DNA of 29,414 nucleotides, taken from positions 1 through 29,414 of the forward strand of contig CALVMI010000083.1 in assembly GCA_944345045.1 (NCBI GenBank), written 5' to 3'. A model generated the notes under the pieces. The model was not told where the DNA came from. It did not search any database and saw nothing but the letters and a program-made list of their open reading frames with translations. The translations under genes were made by a program, and so were the position numbers. The stretch comes from an uncultured Bacilli bacterium (GTDB lineage: Bacteria > Bacillota_I > Bacilli_A > RF39 > UBA660). Below, piece after piece: positions 15,468-24,314 of the stretch; within the stretch, counting starts at the first letter, position 1; each line of letters starts with the position of its first letter.

Positions 15468-16697
15468 GTGAACACAGAACAAAAGGTACTTCAAGTAGCT
15501 ATCGAGGATATTATACCAAACCGGTTTCAACCGCGTTTAGCTTTTGATGAAGAAGGATTAAAAGAGTTATCTGAATCAATCAAACAACATGGTATTATTC
15601 AACCTTTAGTTTTAAGAAGATTAGGAAATAAATATGAAATTATTGCCGGTGAAAGACGTTTTAAAGCTGCAACAATGGCCGGGTTAAAACAAGTACCAGC
15701 TATAATTTCAGATATTGACGATAATAAAAGTGCTGAGATTGCCTTAGTAGAAAATATTCAAAGAAGAAATTTAACACCAATTGAGGAAGCAAAATCATAT
15801 AAAAATCTTTTGGATCGTGGCTATATGACGCAGGAACAACTTGCAGAGAAAATGGGGGTAAGTCAAAGTTCTATTGCCAATAAATTAAGATTATTAAATC
15901 TTGCTCCAGAAGTACAAGATGCCCTATTACAAGAAAAAATTAGTGAAAGACATGCTAGAAGTTTACTTGCTTTACCAAAAGAAGAACAAGCTGAATGGCT
16001 GCAAAAAATTATTTCACGGCGTTTAACGGTAAGACAATTAGATTTAGAAATCAAAAAAGCTAAAGGAGAAAATATAGAAGATGTTCCGTTAGTAAATATT
16101 AATCCAGATATGAATCAAATTGTTAATAATTCCAATGATATTAACCAAAAAGAACCAATGAAAGAGGTGTCTATGGAACCACAAACTACACAAGTTGAAG
16201 AAATAAAACAAGAAGAAGCAAAACAAGTCCCAAATAAATTTTTCAACTTTTTAGAAGATGAAGCAGCAAACATGCAAATGACAGAACAACCAGTAAATGA
16301 AGAGCCAAACATTTCTTTAAATAATGATATTGAAGTATTAGAAGATTTAGGATCAGATCCTATTTTAAATAATAATATTTCTACACCAGAACCTCAAATG
16401 CAAATGGAAATGCCTTCACTATTTAGTCCAGATCCATCAAATGTAAACAATACAATTGAAGAAATAAAAGAAGAGCAAACTGAAAAAATTATTGATCCAA
16501 TGGATTCTGTTATTAAGTTAGATCCAAATTATAAACAAATCGTTGAAGAAGCAAAAGGAATCGATTTAAAAACAGCCATTAATGAAATACGTTCTATGGT
16601 TGAAAGCATGGAAAAACAAGGATTTCAAATGTCTTTAGATGAAATTGATTTAACCGATAAATATCAAATGACTATAAGTATTAAAAAAAATGAATAA
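15468..16697 (+). CDS. noc: ParB/Noc family CTP-dependent DNA clamp, Noc type
   Basis: The position after rsmG is that of noc in B. subtilis, where Noc binds NBS sites and keeps the division septum off the nucleoid. The ParB fold is clear: GERRFKAA (61-68) and ENIQRRNL (95-102) form the CTP pocket, with a helix-turn-helix near 118-145. The four residues that separate Noc from ParB specificity in published work (Gln, Lys, Asn, Arg) appear at Q133, K139, N144 and R161. The C-terminus (INEIRSMVESMEKQGF onward, 371-409) resembles the Noc dimer domain. At 409 residues it is over 100 longer than usual, because residues about 200-355 are an acidic, Asn/Gln/Pro-rich linker. The N-terminus goes directly into the CTPase domain and lacks the amphipathic membrane helix of Bacillus Noc. 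GTG start, AAGGGG 9 bases upstream. No parA gene lies beside it. A general ParB role is the alternative. Confidence 0.85.
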   Translation: MNTEQKVLQVAIEDIIPNRFQPRLAFDEEGLKELSESIKQHGIIQPLVLRRLGNKYEIIAGERRFKAATMAGLKQVPAIISDIDDNKSAEIALVENIQRRNLTPIEEAKSYKNLLDRGYMTQEQLAEKMGVSQSSIANKLRLLNLAPEVQDALLQEKISERHARSLLALPKEEQAEWLQKIISRRLTVRQLDLEIKKAKGENIEDVPLVNINPDMNQIVNNSNDINQKEPMKEVSMEPQTTQVEEIKQEEAKQVPNKFFNFLEDEAANMQMTEQPVNEEPNISLNNDIEVLEDLGSDPILNNNISTPEPQMQMEMPSLFSPDPSNVNNTIEEIKEEQTEKIIDPMDSVIKLDPNYKQIVEEAKGIDLKTAINEIRSMVESMEKQGFQMSLDEIDLTDKYQMTISIKKNE

Positions 16698-16723
16698 ACT
16701 CTGCACATTAGCAGAGTTTTTTT
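16697..16723. terminator. Terminator between convergent noc and PBP genes
   Basis: AACTCTGC-acatta-GCAGAGTT (8 bp perfect stem) followed by seven T on the plus strand. Its symmetry may also help end the convergent PBP transcript, although the T tract on that side is interrupted. Confidence 0.85.
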
Positions 16724-16731
16724 GAAATAAA

Positions 16732-18672
16732 TTATTCATCATCCTCTTTAGTAACTGGAGTAGCTGCAACCTCAGTTCCCTTTACATAATATAAAACGGT
16801 ACTATTTTTTCCTTCTAAATCTTCTTCTCCAGTGATTCCGTTTCGAATAAGTCCAATAACATTTTGAGGTTTTTCATACCAAACGGGTTCATGCCCTTCT
16901 AAATAAGATTCCATAGTATCAATCCAAATATTTTTTGAGTAGTAACTTGCTGTACTATCAATTTCTTTAGCCTCATCATTACCGACCCAAACCATCATAA
17001 GTAGTTCGGGGTTATAGCCAGCTACCCAAGAATCAGTATTTGTAGTACCAGTTTTTAAAGCATATTTTCGACTCATTTTAGATGCTAAGGATAAAGCTGT
17101 TGGCGTAGTGTAATCAGAATATGCTGAGTTAGTTGTAGTAGTAAGCATCTCGTTTAATATATAAACACTATTGCTATTTAAAACATAATCATGTTTATCT
17201 TTATGTTCGTATAAAACATTTCCATTTAAATCTTCTACTCTAGTAATGAAAAACAAATCTTTTTGATCACCGCCACTTGCTAAAGTAGTATATCCAGTCG
17301 CAAAGTCCATCATATTAAGCTCGCTAGTTCCTAAAGCTAAAGAAGGGTTACCCACCAAATCCTCTTGTATCCCAGCCATATGAGCTGTATCTACTAAGAC
17401 ATCTGTTCCTAAAAATAAATGCGTTTTCACCGCATAAACATTATCCGAGAAAGCAATTGCCGCGGCCATAGTAATATCTTCATTAGCATAAATATCATTA
17501 TAATTATTTGGGGTATAAGACTGATCATTAGAAAAATAAAATGTTGTTCTTTCGCTTAAGAAAGTTGAAGAAGAAACAAGTCCGTTTTCAAGTGCTGCAT
17601 AATATAAAAATGGTTTCATGGTACTTCCTACTTGCCTTTTACTTTGTGTTGCTCGGTTATATTGACTTTGAGCATAATTTAAACCTCCAGTTAAAGCTAA
17701 AACTCCTCCAGCTTGGGGATCAACCATAACGCTAGCAATTTGTAGTTCATCTTGATTTCCCATATATTTTAAAATATTTTCTTCCATTTTTGTTTGAGCA
17801 TTCATGTCAAAAGTTGTATAGATTTTAAGTCCACCAGAGTCTAATAAAGATGTAGGAACACTATGAATATCAGCTAATTCACTTAAGACAGCATCTTGAT
17901 AATATAAAATAGTTTGTGAGTTGTTTTGTGTTCGTTTTCCATAAATAGGTATTTCTTCTTGAAATAAACTGTCATACTCACTTTCTGTGATATATCCATT
18001 ATTAACCATTGTAAGGGCTACCACTTTAGCTCTTTCAATGCACGCTTCATAATCACTAACTGGGTTATAATTACTAGGATTTTTTGGGATTCCAGCAAGC
18101 ATAATAGCTTCTTCCAAAGTTAAATCTTTGCTACTTTTATTAAAATAATATTGACTAGCATCTTCAATTCCATAATTTCCTTCGCCATAATTAATTGTGT
18201 TTAAGTATCCTTCTAATATTTCATCTTTCGTATAGTGTACCTCTAATTCAACGGTTAAAAAGGCTTCCTCGATCTTTCTAGCCCATGTTTGATCAAAAGT
18301 CAAAAAAAGATTTTTAACATACTGCTGACTTATCGTAGACGCACCAATTCGAGTATTATTTTGAATATTTGATAAAAAAGCTTTTCCTATTCTCAAGAAA
18401 TCAAAGCCATGATGACTATAAAAATTTTTGTCTTCTACACTAATAACTGCATCAACTAAATAAGGGGAGATATCCTCTAAACTAACCCAATCATTAGAAC
18501 CAGAACCTTGATAAATAAGATTTTCTTCGTGATCATAAATAAAAACCTTTCCCATATTTTTAAGATCTAATTTAGGCGAAAAAAAGGCATAGACATAAAT
18601 TCCTGTTATCACAATAATTCCACTTATAAGCAAAAAAAGAAATATACGACAAAAAAAACTAAATTTTTTCAT
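16732..18672 (-). CDS. Class A penicillin-binding protein (transglycosylase and transpeptidase)
   Basis: Bifunctional peptidoglycan synthase at the outer face of the membrane. A membrane anchor lies at about 8-31. The glycosyltransferase family 51 domain has EDKNFYSHHGFD (catalytic Glu80), GASTISQQYVKN (110-121), RKIEEA (132-137) and the downstream EILEGYLNTINYG. The transpeptidase domain has SxxK with Ser350 (STMK), SDN (409-411) and KTGT (540-543), so both sites look active. There is no long C-terminal extension. ATG 18672 has AGGTG 6 bases upstream and is preferred to the GTG at 18681. It is the only gene in the window transcribed toward the origin. Which B. subtilis paralogue it matches (PonA, PbpF or another) is unclear. 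Confidence 0.93.
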   Translation of the reverse strand: MKKFSFFCRIFLFLLISGIIVITGIYVYAFFSPKLDLKNMGKVFIYDHEENLIYQGSGSNDWVSLEDISPYLVDAVISVEDKNFYSHHGFDFLRIGKAFLSNIQNNTRIGASTISQQYVKNLFLTFDQTWARKIEEAFLTVELEVHYTKDEILEGYLNTINYGEGNYGIEDASQYYFNKSSKDLTLEEAIMLAGIPKNPSNYNPVSDYEACIERAKVVALTMVNNGYITESEYDSLFQEEIPIYGKRTQNNSQTILYYQDAVLSELADIHSVPTSLLDSGGLKIYTTFDMNAQTKMEENILKYMGNQDELQIASVMVDPQAGGVLALTGGLNYAQSQYNRATQSKRQVGSTMKPFLYYAALENGLVSSSTFLSERTTFYFSNDQSYTPNNYNDIYANEDITMAAAIAFSDNVYAVKTHLFLGTDVLVDTAHMAGIQEDLVGNPSLALGTSELNMMDFATGYTTLASGGDQKDLFFITRVEDLNGNVLYEHKDKHDYVLNSNSVYILNEMLTTTTNSAYSDYTTPTALSLASKMSRKYALKTGTTNTDSWVAGYNPELLMMVWVGNDEAKEIDSTASYYSKNIWIDTMESYLEGHEPVWYEKPQNVIGLIRNGITGEEDLEGKNSTVLYYVKGTEVAATPVTKEDDE

Positions 18673-18759
18673 GAAAAACACCTAAAAGTATTATGAGCCA
18701 AAAAAAGAAAAATATAAGAAAAAACAAAAGAAACAGACTTTTTTTTCTAAATGAACCAT

Positions 18760-18768
18760 GCTATAATG
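18760..18768 (+). promoter_or_regulatory. Extended -10 promoter of ywiB-argS
   Basis: TGCTATAAT (TATAAT at 18763-18768), 21 bases before the ywiB start. The -35 position is only a T run, so activity would rely on the TGn extension. Confidence 0.55.
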
Positions 18769-18789
18769 TACCACAAAAAGAGGTGAACT

Positions 18790-19152
18790 ATGGATATTGT
18801 ACTAAAAATCTCTTTAAAAAATGGAGAAAAAGAAGTCCTTCACGCTGAAAAAATAAAAGGAAAAATGAAAGATGATATCTTAACATTTTCTCTTGAAGAT
18901 ATGGAGCATACTTTAAATTTACAAACAGAAGAATTTTTAAGAGAAAATGAAGAATATGCATTCTTACTTGATGTAGGAAACAAAAAAAGTCAAATAACTT
19001 TAAAAAAAGAACAATATAACTTGCAAGTTTTAGTAGAGTATGCTACTCTATTGAAGAATAAAAATGAAATTCAATTATCATACTTTATTGAAACGGATGA
19101 TTATCAAAATGTATTGACTATTTCATGGGAGGATGATGAGATAAGTGATTAA
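18790..19152 (+). CDS. ywiB: DUF1934 (YwiB-like) protein
   Basis: A 120-residue soluble protein with no signal peptide, predicted all-beta by its alternating pattern (for example IVLKISLKNGE at the start and IQLSYFIETDD near the end). This matches DUF1934, a small calycin-like beta-barrel family of unknown function whose B. subtilis member, ywiB, lies beside argS. The strongest support is position: it overlaps argS by 8 bases, as in many Firmicutes. A good GAGGTGAAC site precedes the ATG. Function is unknown. Confidence 0.7.
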   Translation: MDIVLKISLKNGEKEVLHAEKIKGKMKDDILTFSLEDMEHTLNLQTEEFLRENEEYAFLLDVGNKKSQITLKKEQYNLQVLVEYATLLKNKNEIQLSYFIETDDYQNVLTISWEDDEISD

Positions 19153-20842
19153 CAATTTTATTGAAGAAAAACTTCAAAAGGTATTAGATAATTTAAAAAT
19201 AAATAGTGAAGCTAAAGTTATTACCTCAAATAGAAAAGACTTATGTGACTATCAATTTGACGGAGCTTTTGCTCAGGCCAAAGTCTTGCATCGTAACCCT
19301 TTTGAAATTAGTGAAGAAATTGCTAATGAATTTAACAAACTTTATGAAAAAGAACAATTATTTTCTAAAGTAGAGGCTGTAAAACCAGGATTTGTAAATT
19401 TTACTTTAAGTGATAAGTTCATTAATCAAATGTTAGAAGAAATGGCTCATAATGAAAAATTTAATATAAGTTTTCCAAAAAAAGAAACAATCATTATTGA
19501 TTACGGTGGTCCAAACATTGCTAAGCCACTTCATGTGGGACATTTAAGAAGTGCGATAGTAGGCGAATCGATTAAAAGAATTTTAAAATATTTTGGCCAT
19601 AACGTAATTGGTGATGTTCATTTAGGTGATTATGGGCTACAAATAGGCCAAGTAATATATGGTTTAAAAGAGCAAAATATTCCAAAAGAGAAAATTACCA
19701 TTGAACTTTTAGATGAAATATATCCTAAGATGAGTGGATTATGCAAAGAAGATCCAATAGTAAAAGAAGAATGCGCTAAAATTACAAAAGAGCTTCAAGA
19801 AGGAAATAAAGAATACCAAGAATATTTTAAAATCATTCGTGAAATATCAGGAAACGATATCTTAAGAATTTATAAATATTTAGATGTAAATTTTGATCTT
19901 TGGTACGGTGAATCAGATGCGTATCCTTATATTCCTAAAGCTAAAAAAGATTTAGAAGAAAAGAATCTTTTAAAGGATAGCGAAGGAGCAAAAATTGTTG
20001 ATGTTTCTAAAGAGACAGATGAACAAGAATTGCCACCATTCTTATTTGAAAAGAGTAACGGTGCATATTTATACGGAACCACAGATTTAGCAACAATTTA
20101 TCAACGAATGGAAGATTATCATCCAGATAAAATCTTATACGTTACTGATTTGCGTCAAGGAATGCATTTTAAGCAAGTCTTTCGTGTTTGCGAGAAATTA
20201 GGTTTTACTGATCACACATCTTTTGAACACTTAGGTTTTGGCACTGTAAACGGTTCTGATGGTAAACCTTATAAAACAAGATTGGGCACAGCCCCTAAAT
20301 TAGATGAATTATTTAAAGAAACAAAAGAGGCATTCTTAAGTTCAAATCCAAAAAATAATGGTATGGATGAAGAGGATTTAGATATATTAGTAAATGCAAT
20401 TATTAAATTTGCTGATTTACAAAACAATCGTGAAAAAGATTATATATTTGATATTAAGAAATTTTCAGAAGTAGTAGGAAAAACAGGCCCATATATCTTA
20501 TATACATATCTAAGAATTGCCAGCATTTTACAAAAAGAAGCAAAAAAAGTTGATACGCTACATGAAACCATATATAATGATGTAGATCGTAATTTACGAA
20601 TAAAATTATTAGAACTAGATAATACTTTATCATATAGTTATACAACAAGGCTTCCATCTATATTAGCTAATTATTTATATGAATTATGCGTTAATTTAAA
20701 CGCCTTTTATGAAAACAATCATATAAATAATCTAGAAGATATAAATAAAAAGGAAGATTGGTTATTTCTACTTGATTTATCTTGTAAAATCATTAAAGAA
20801 ATGTTATACCTTTTAGGTATACGTATTCCTAAAAAAATGTAA
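19145..20842 (+). CDS. argS: Arginyl-tRNA synthetase
   Basis: Class I synthetase charging tRNA-Arg. The 565-residue length is typical. The N-terminal Add-1 domain covers roughly residues 1-115, the HIGH-type motif is HVGH in KPLHVGHLRS (about 131-134), and the protein ends in the conserved LLGIRIPKKM. As in most ArgRS a canonical KMSKS is not seen. The GTG start at 19145 lies within the end of ywiB; GGAGG is about 12 bases away, so translational coupling is likely. There is no T-box leader. It begins a run with rpoE, prfA and prmC. Confidence 0.96.
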   Translation: MINNFIEEKLQKVLDNLKINSEAKVITSNRKDLCDYQFDGAFAQAKVLHRNPFEISEEIANEFNKLYEKEQLFSKVEAVKPGFVNFTLSDKFINQMLEEMAHNEKFNISFPKKETIIIDYGGPNIAKPLHVGHLRSAIVGESIKRILKYFGHNVIGDVHLGDYGLQIGQVIYGLKEQNIPKEKITIELLDEIYPKMSGLCKEDPIVKEECAKITKELQEGNKEYQEYFKIIREISGNDILRIYKYLDVNFDLWYGESDAYPYIPKAKKDLEEKNLLKDSEGAKIVDVSKETDEQELPPFLFEKSNGAYLYGTTDLATIYQRMEDYHPDKILYVTDLRQGMHFKQVFRVCEKLGFTDHTSFEHLGFGTVNGSDGKPYKTRLGTAPKLDELFKETKEAFLSSNPKNNGMDEEDLDILVNAIIKFADLQNNREKDYIFDIKKFSEVVGKTGPYILYTYLRIASILQKEAKKVDTLHETIYNDVDRNLRIKLLELDNTLSYSYTTRLPSILANYLYELCVNLNAFYENNHINNLEDINKKEDWLFLLDLSCKIIKEMLYLLGIRIPKKM

Positions 20843-20854
20843 GGAGTGAAGAAT

Positions 20855-21277
20855 ATGAAATTAAAAGACATACCAAAAGAAGAATTAGAATTGATGGGAT
20901 ATGATGACATCGCTTATATTATTTTAGAGGAATCTAAGAAAAAAATGAAAATTACAGATTTATTTCAAAAAATATGTGATGCTCTAGGTTTATCAGAAAA
21001 AGATTTTGAAAATCAAATTGCTGACTTTTTCGAAATTTTAACAACAGATAAAAAGTTTGTCATGTTAGAAAATGGTTACTGGGACTTACGTACACGCCAT
21101 AGCGAAAAATTAGTAATTGAAGATGAAGATGAAGATTTTGAAGATGTAGATTACGACGAACCAGAAGTAGAAGAAGAAACAGAAGATGTTTTCTACGATG
21201 AAGAAGCAGATGATGATACATCTGACGATGATTTAAAAGATTTAGTTATTATAGATGAAGATGAAGAAAACATGTAA
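20855..21277 (+). CDS. rpoE: RNA polymerase delta subunit
   Basis: Firmicute-specific subunit that raises RNA polymerase specificity and recycling. The N-terminal HARE-HTH domain (about 1-75) includes ELMGYDDIAYIILEE and NGYWDLR. The rest is an extremely acidic, probably disordered tail of Asp and Glu, as in B. subtilis delta. An in-frame GTG at 20846 lies within the ribosome-binding region; AAGGAG 8 bases before ATG 20855 decides the 140-residue form. It follows argS by 12 bases. Some relatives place pyrG after it; here prfA follows. Confidence 0.92.
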   Translation: MKLKDIPKEELELMGYDDIAYIILEESKKKMKITDLFQKICDALGLSEKDFENQIADFFEILTTDKKFVMLENGYWDLRTRHSEKLVIEDEDEDFEDVDYDEPEVEEETEDVFYDEEADDDTSDDDLKDLVIIDEDEENM

Positions 21278-21316
21278 GGACCTTTTCTGAAAATAAAATA
21301 GAAAGGAAAGGAAAAT

Positions 21317-22372
21317 ATGAAAGAAAGATTAGAAAGTATTAAAACACGTTATGAAGAAATAGAAAAAGAACTTTTAAATCCAGAGATTGTAAATGATTTT
21401 CAAAAAGTAAAGAAATTAAGTAAAGAACAGAGTGATTTAAAAGAAATTGTCGATAAATATGAAGAATATTTATTAACAGAACAAAATTTAAATGAAGCAA
21501 AATCTTTAGTAAATGATCCAGAATTAAAAGAAATGGCTGAAATGGAAATAGAAGAAAGTTCAGAAAAATTAGATCTACTTCATCATGAATTAGAAATTTT
21601 GTTGATTCCAAAAGATGAAAATGACGGTAAAAATATCATTATGGAAATTCGTGGAGCTGCCGGTGGCGATGAAGCAAACATTTTTGCTGGAGATCTTTTA
21701 AGAATGTATACATATTACGCTGAAAAACAGGGCTGGAAGATTGAAATTGATCATCAAGTTGAAGGAACAAGCGGTGGTTTTTCTCAAGTTGAATGTACTA
21801 TAAAAGGAGAAAATGTTTATAGTAAGTTAAAATATGAAAGTGGTGCTCATCGTGTTCAAAGAGTACCTGTTACAGAAACACAAGGAAGAGTACATACATC
21901 AACCGCGACAGTTTTAGTTATGCCTGAAGTAGAAGATGTAGATATTGATATAAAAGAAAGTGATTTGAAAATTGATGTTTATCATTCAAGTGGAGCCGGT
22001 GGTCAATCAGTTAATACAGCCAATTCCGCTGTCCGGATTACTCACTTGCCTACTAATACCGTTGTAACGTGCCAAAATGAACGAAGCCAATTAAAAAATA
22101 AAGATAAAGCTATGAAATTATTAAAAATAAAACTATATGATCAAATGGAACAAGCCAAAAACAAAGAAGTAGGTAATGAGAGAAAAAGCAAAATTGGTAC
22201 AGGAGATCGTTCAGAAAAAATAAGAACATATAATTATCCACAAAATAGAGTAACAGATCACCGAATTGGTTTTTCAGTTATGTCATTAGACCGCGTGATG
22301 AATGGCGAATTAGATCCAATCATCGAAGCATTAATTACAGAAGATTTAAAAAGGAAATTAGCAGGCGAATAG
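21317..22372 (+). CDS. prfA: Peptide chain release factor 1
   Basis: Releases proteins at UAA and UAG. The 351-residue product has the coiled N-terminal domain, the codon-reading tripeptide PVT (about 184-186, the PxT that marks RF1 rather than RF2) and the catalytic GGQ (228-230) in SSGAGGQSVNTA. ATG 21317 has AAAGGAAAGGA upstream. RF1 handles nearly all stop codons in this window (27 of 28). The modifying enzyme PrmC is encoded next, 17 bases on. Confidence 0.97.
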   Translation: MKERLESIKTRYEEIEKELLNPEIVNDFQKVKKLSKEQSDLKEIVDKYEEYLLTEQNLNEAKSLVNDPELKEMAEMEIEESSEKLDLLHHELEILLIPKDENDGKNIIMEIRGAAGGDEANIFAGDLLRMYTYYAEKQGWKIEIDHQVEGTSGGFSQVECTIKGENVYSKLKYESGAHRVQRVPVTETQGRVHTSTATVLVMPEVEDVDIDIKESDLKIDVYHSSGAGGQSVNTANSAVRITHLPTNTVVTCQNERSQLKNKDKAMKLLKIKLYDQMEQAKNKEVGNERKSKIGTGDRSEKIRTYNYPQNRVTDHRIGFSVMSLDRVMNGELDPIIEALITEDLKRKLAGE

Positions 22373-22389
22373 CTTGTTTTTGAAATAAA

Positions 22390-23121
22390 ATGAAAAAACC
22401 AGAGAATATTACTGATGTAGATTGGCAGCTTTTAACTGAAAAATATCCTAATAATTTAAATGAGATCACTAACAAAATTCAAAACGGCTATCCAATTCAA
22501 TATGCAATTGGATATGTTGATTTTTTAAATGCAAAGATCAATGTAAATAACAATGTGCTAATTCCTCGTTTTGAAACAGAATTTCTTGTTGATAGAACTC
22601 TTAAGATAATGAAAGAACAATCTTTTGAAAATCCAAAAGTATTAGATATTGGAACAGGAAGTGGATGTATTGCAATTGCAATCAAGAAAAATTTTTCTTG
22701 TCAAATGACAGGAATTGATATTTCTGAAAAAGCTATTTCCTTAGCTAAAGAAAATTCTCTAAAAAATAATGTAGACATTACCTTTAAAATAAAGGATATT
22801 AAAGATGAAAATTTAGCATGTTATGATGTAATAATTAGCAATCCCCCATATGTAAGCGAGAAAGAACCAGTGGGAAAAGAAACAAAATATGAACCGCAAA
22901 ACGCTATATTTGCATCTAATGATGGTCTATATTTTTACGAACTGATTTTAAAAAAAATTGGAGCTTTATCTATCAAGCCTAAATTAGTGAGTTTTGAAAT
23001 AGGCATGACTCAGGGTAAAGATTTAATAGAACTTTCTAAAAAGTATGTTCCACAAATGAAATGGAAAATTGAAAAAGATTTAGCTAATAAAAATCGATAT
23101 TTTTTCTTACAAAGTGAATAA
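22390..23121 (+). CDS. prmC: Release factor glutamine methyltransferase PrmC
   Basis: Methylates the glutamine of the GGQ motif in release factors; its substrate prfA is just upstream. SAM-binding motif DIGTGSGCIAIA (about 83-94) and the catalytic NPPYV (about 151-155) are intact, preceded by the family motif VLIPRFETE. At 243 residues it is about 40 shorter than usual, because the N-terminal helical domain before the NGYPIQYAIG region is only about 35 residues. The ribosome binding site is weak, so coupling to prfA is likely. Confidence 0.94.
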   Translation: MKKPENITDVDWQLLTEKYPNNLNEITNKIQNGYPIQYAIGYVDFLNAKINVNNNVLIPRFETEFLVDRTLKIMKEQSFENPKVLDIGTGSGCIAIAIKKNFSCQMTGIDISEKAISLAKENSLKNNVDITFKIKDIKDENLACYDVIISNPPYVSEKEPVGKETKYEPQNAIFASNDGLYFYELILKKIGALSIKPKLVSFEIGMTQGKDLIELSKKYVPQMKWKIEKDLANKNRYFFLQSE

Positions 23122-23160
23122 AATTTAGAAAAAAGAATCATAAATGAAATAGGTGAAAAA

Positions 23161-23667
23161 ATGAAAAAAATTATTCCTATTTTATTTATGATTTTTTTAG
23201 TATATTTTTACGTGAATAAAGAAGAAGTAGTAATTCCAAATGATGCAATTCGTTTTCGAATCATTGCAAACAGTGATGATATAAAAGATCAAGAAGTTAA
23301 AATGCAAATCAAAAATTCAGTAGAAGAAAAAATGAATAAGTTAATGATCGATGCACGAAATAGTAGTGAAGCTAAAAAAATAATTGAACAAAATATGACT
23401 CAAATTGAAGAAATAGTTAATTCTTATACTGATGACTATACTATTTCTTTTGGAATGAACTATTTTCCTGAAAAAGATTATCATGGAATAACTTATCAAA
23501 GTGGTGAGTACGAGTCTCTAGTAATTACTTTAGGAACAGGAACAGGAAAGAATTGGTGGTGTGTTATGTTTCCTCCTTTATGCTTACTAGAGGCCAAAAA
23601 TGAAAATACAGAAGATATAGAATATCGCTTCTATGTTAAAGAACTATTAGAAAAATATAGTTCATAA
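23161..23667 (+). CDS. spoIIR: Stage II sporulation protein SpoIIR
   Basis: In B. subtilis SpoIIR is made in the forespore under sigma F and secreted across the septum, where it triggers SpoIIGA to cut pro-sigma E in the mother cell. The 168-residue product has an N-terminal hydrophobic segment (about 4-18), the family start FRIIANSDDIKDQEVKMQIK, and the signature GEYESLVITLGTG followed by NWWCVMFPPLCLLE. The prfA-prmC-spoIIR order is that of B. subtilis. AGGTG precedes the ATG. I looked for a sigma F promoter upstream and found none convincing. Confidence 0.93.
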   Translation: MKKIIPILFMIFLVYFYVNKEEVVIPNDAIRFRIIANSDDIKDQEVKMQIKNSVEEKMNKLMIDARNSSEAKKIIEQNMTQIEEIVNSYTDDYTISFGMNYFPEKDYHGITYQSGEYESLVITLGTGTGKNWWCVMFPPLCLLEAKNENTEDIEYRFYVKELLEKYSS

Positions 23668-23675
23668 AAAAAGAT

Positions 23676-23705
23676 AAATCTCCATACAATGTAATGGGGA
23701 TTTTT
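23676..23705 (+). terminator. spoIIR terminator overlapping the mntP ribosome binding site
   Basis: AAATCTCCAT-acaatgta-ATGGGGATTT (10 bp with one T-G pair) followed by T, after the spoIIR stop. The right arm contains GGGGA, the only plausible Shine-Dalgarno sequence for mntP (ATG 23708), so the folded RNA would hide it. Confidence 0.7.
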
Positions 23706-23707
23706 AT

Positions 23708-24250
23708 ATGACAGAAATCTTAAATATTTGGTTAATAGGCATTGCATTAAGTATGGATACTTTTTCTTTATCACTAGGAATAGGTACTTATAATTTACCG
23801 AAGAAAAAGTGTTTAACACTAAGCATTTTAGTTGGAATTATGCATTTTATCATGCCTTTATTAGGTAATATAGTGGGCGATAAAATCATGAATTTCTTTG
23901 AAATAAATAGTAATCTGTTTTTAGGTTGTATTTTAATTTTTATTGCTGTAAATTTGCTTATAGACATGGTAAAAAAGGAAGAAGATGAAGCATCAATCGA
24001 CTTTTCTCTTATAGGAATGTTTCTTTTTGCCTTTGGGGTTTCAATTGATGCTTTTTCAACGGGATTAGCACTTTCTGCAATTACCAAAAACAAACTTCTT
24101 GCTATGATTTTATTTTCTGTTACAAGTTTCTTTTTTACTGAGTTAGGTTTGAATATTGGTAAATTTGTTTCTGAAAAGCTCGGAAAAAAAGCAAGTATTC
24201 TCGGGTTCTTGCTTTTAATAGGTTTAGGAATCTTTCATATTTGTAAATAA
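23708..24250 (+). CDS. mntP: MntP/YwlD family manganese efflux pump
   Basis: Small integral membrane protein of 180 residues with six predicted hydrophobic helices. The two family motifs with conserved acidic residues are LSMDTFSLSLGIG (Asp17) and GVSIDAFSTGLALS (Asp near 113); in E. coli MntP such aspartates are needed for manganese export. Its place after prfA-prmC-spoIIR and near rpiB fits ywlD of B. subtilis. No yybP-ykoY manganese riboswitch is visible; the leader is only the hairpin that covers the ribosome binding site. The metal is inferred from the family. Confidence 0.82.
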   Translation: MTEILNIWLIGIALSMDTFSLSLGIGTYNLPKKKCLTLSILVGIMHFIMPLLGNIVGDKIMNFFEINSNLFLGCILIFIAVNLLIDMVKKEEDEASIDFSLIGMFLFAFGVSIDAFSTGLALSAITKNKLLAMILFSVTSFFFTELGLNIGKFVSEKLGKKASILGFLLLIGLGIFHICK

Positions 24251-24314
24251 TATGGAAAAACCTTTAAAAAAAGGAAAAATTTTGATATAGTAAATTTAAT
24301 AAAGGACGGATTTT

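Noticed and set aside
23111..23143. Sigma F promoter before spoIIR
   Set aside because: GAATA fits the -35, but the sequence 15 bases later matches the -10 at too few positions.
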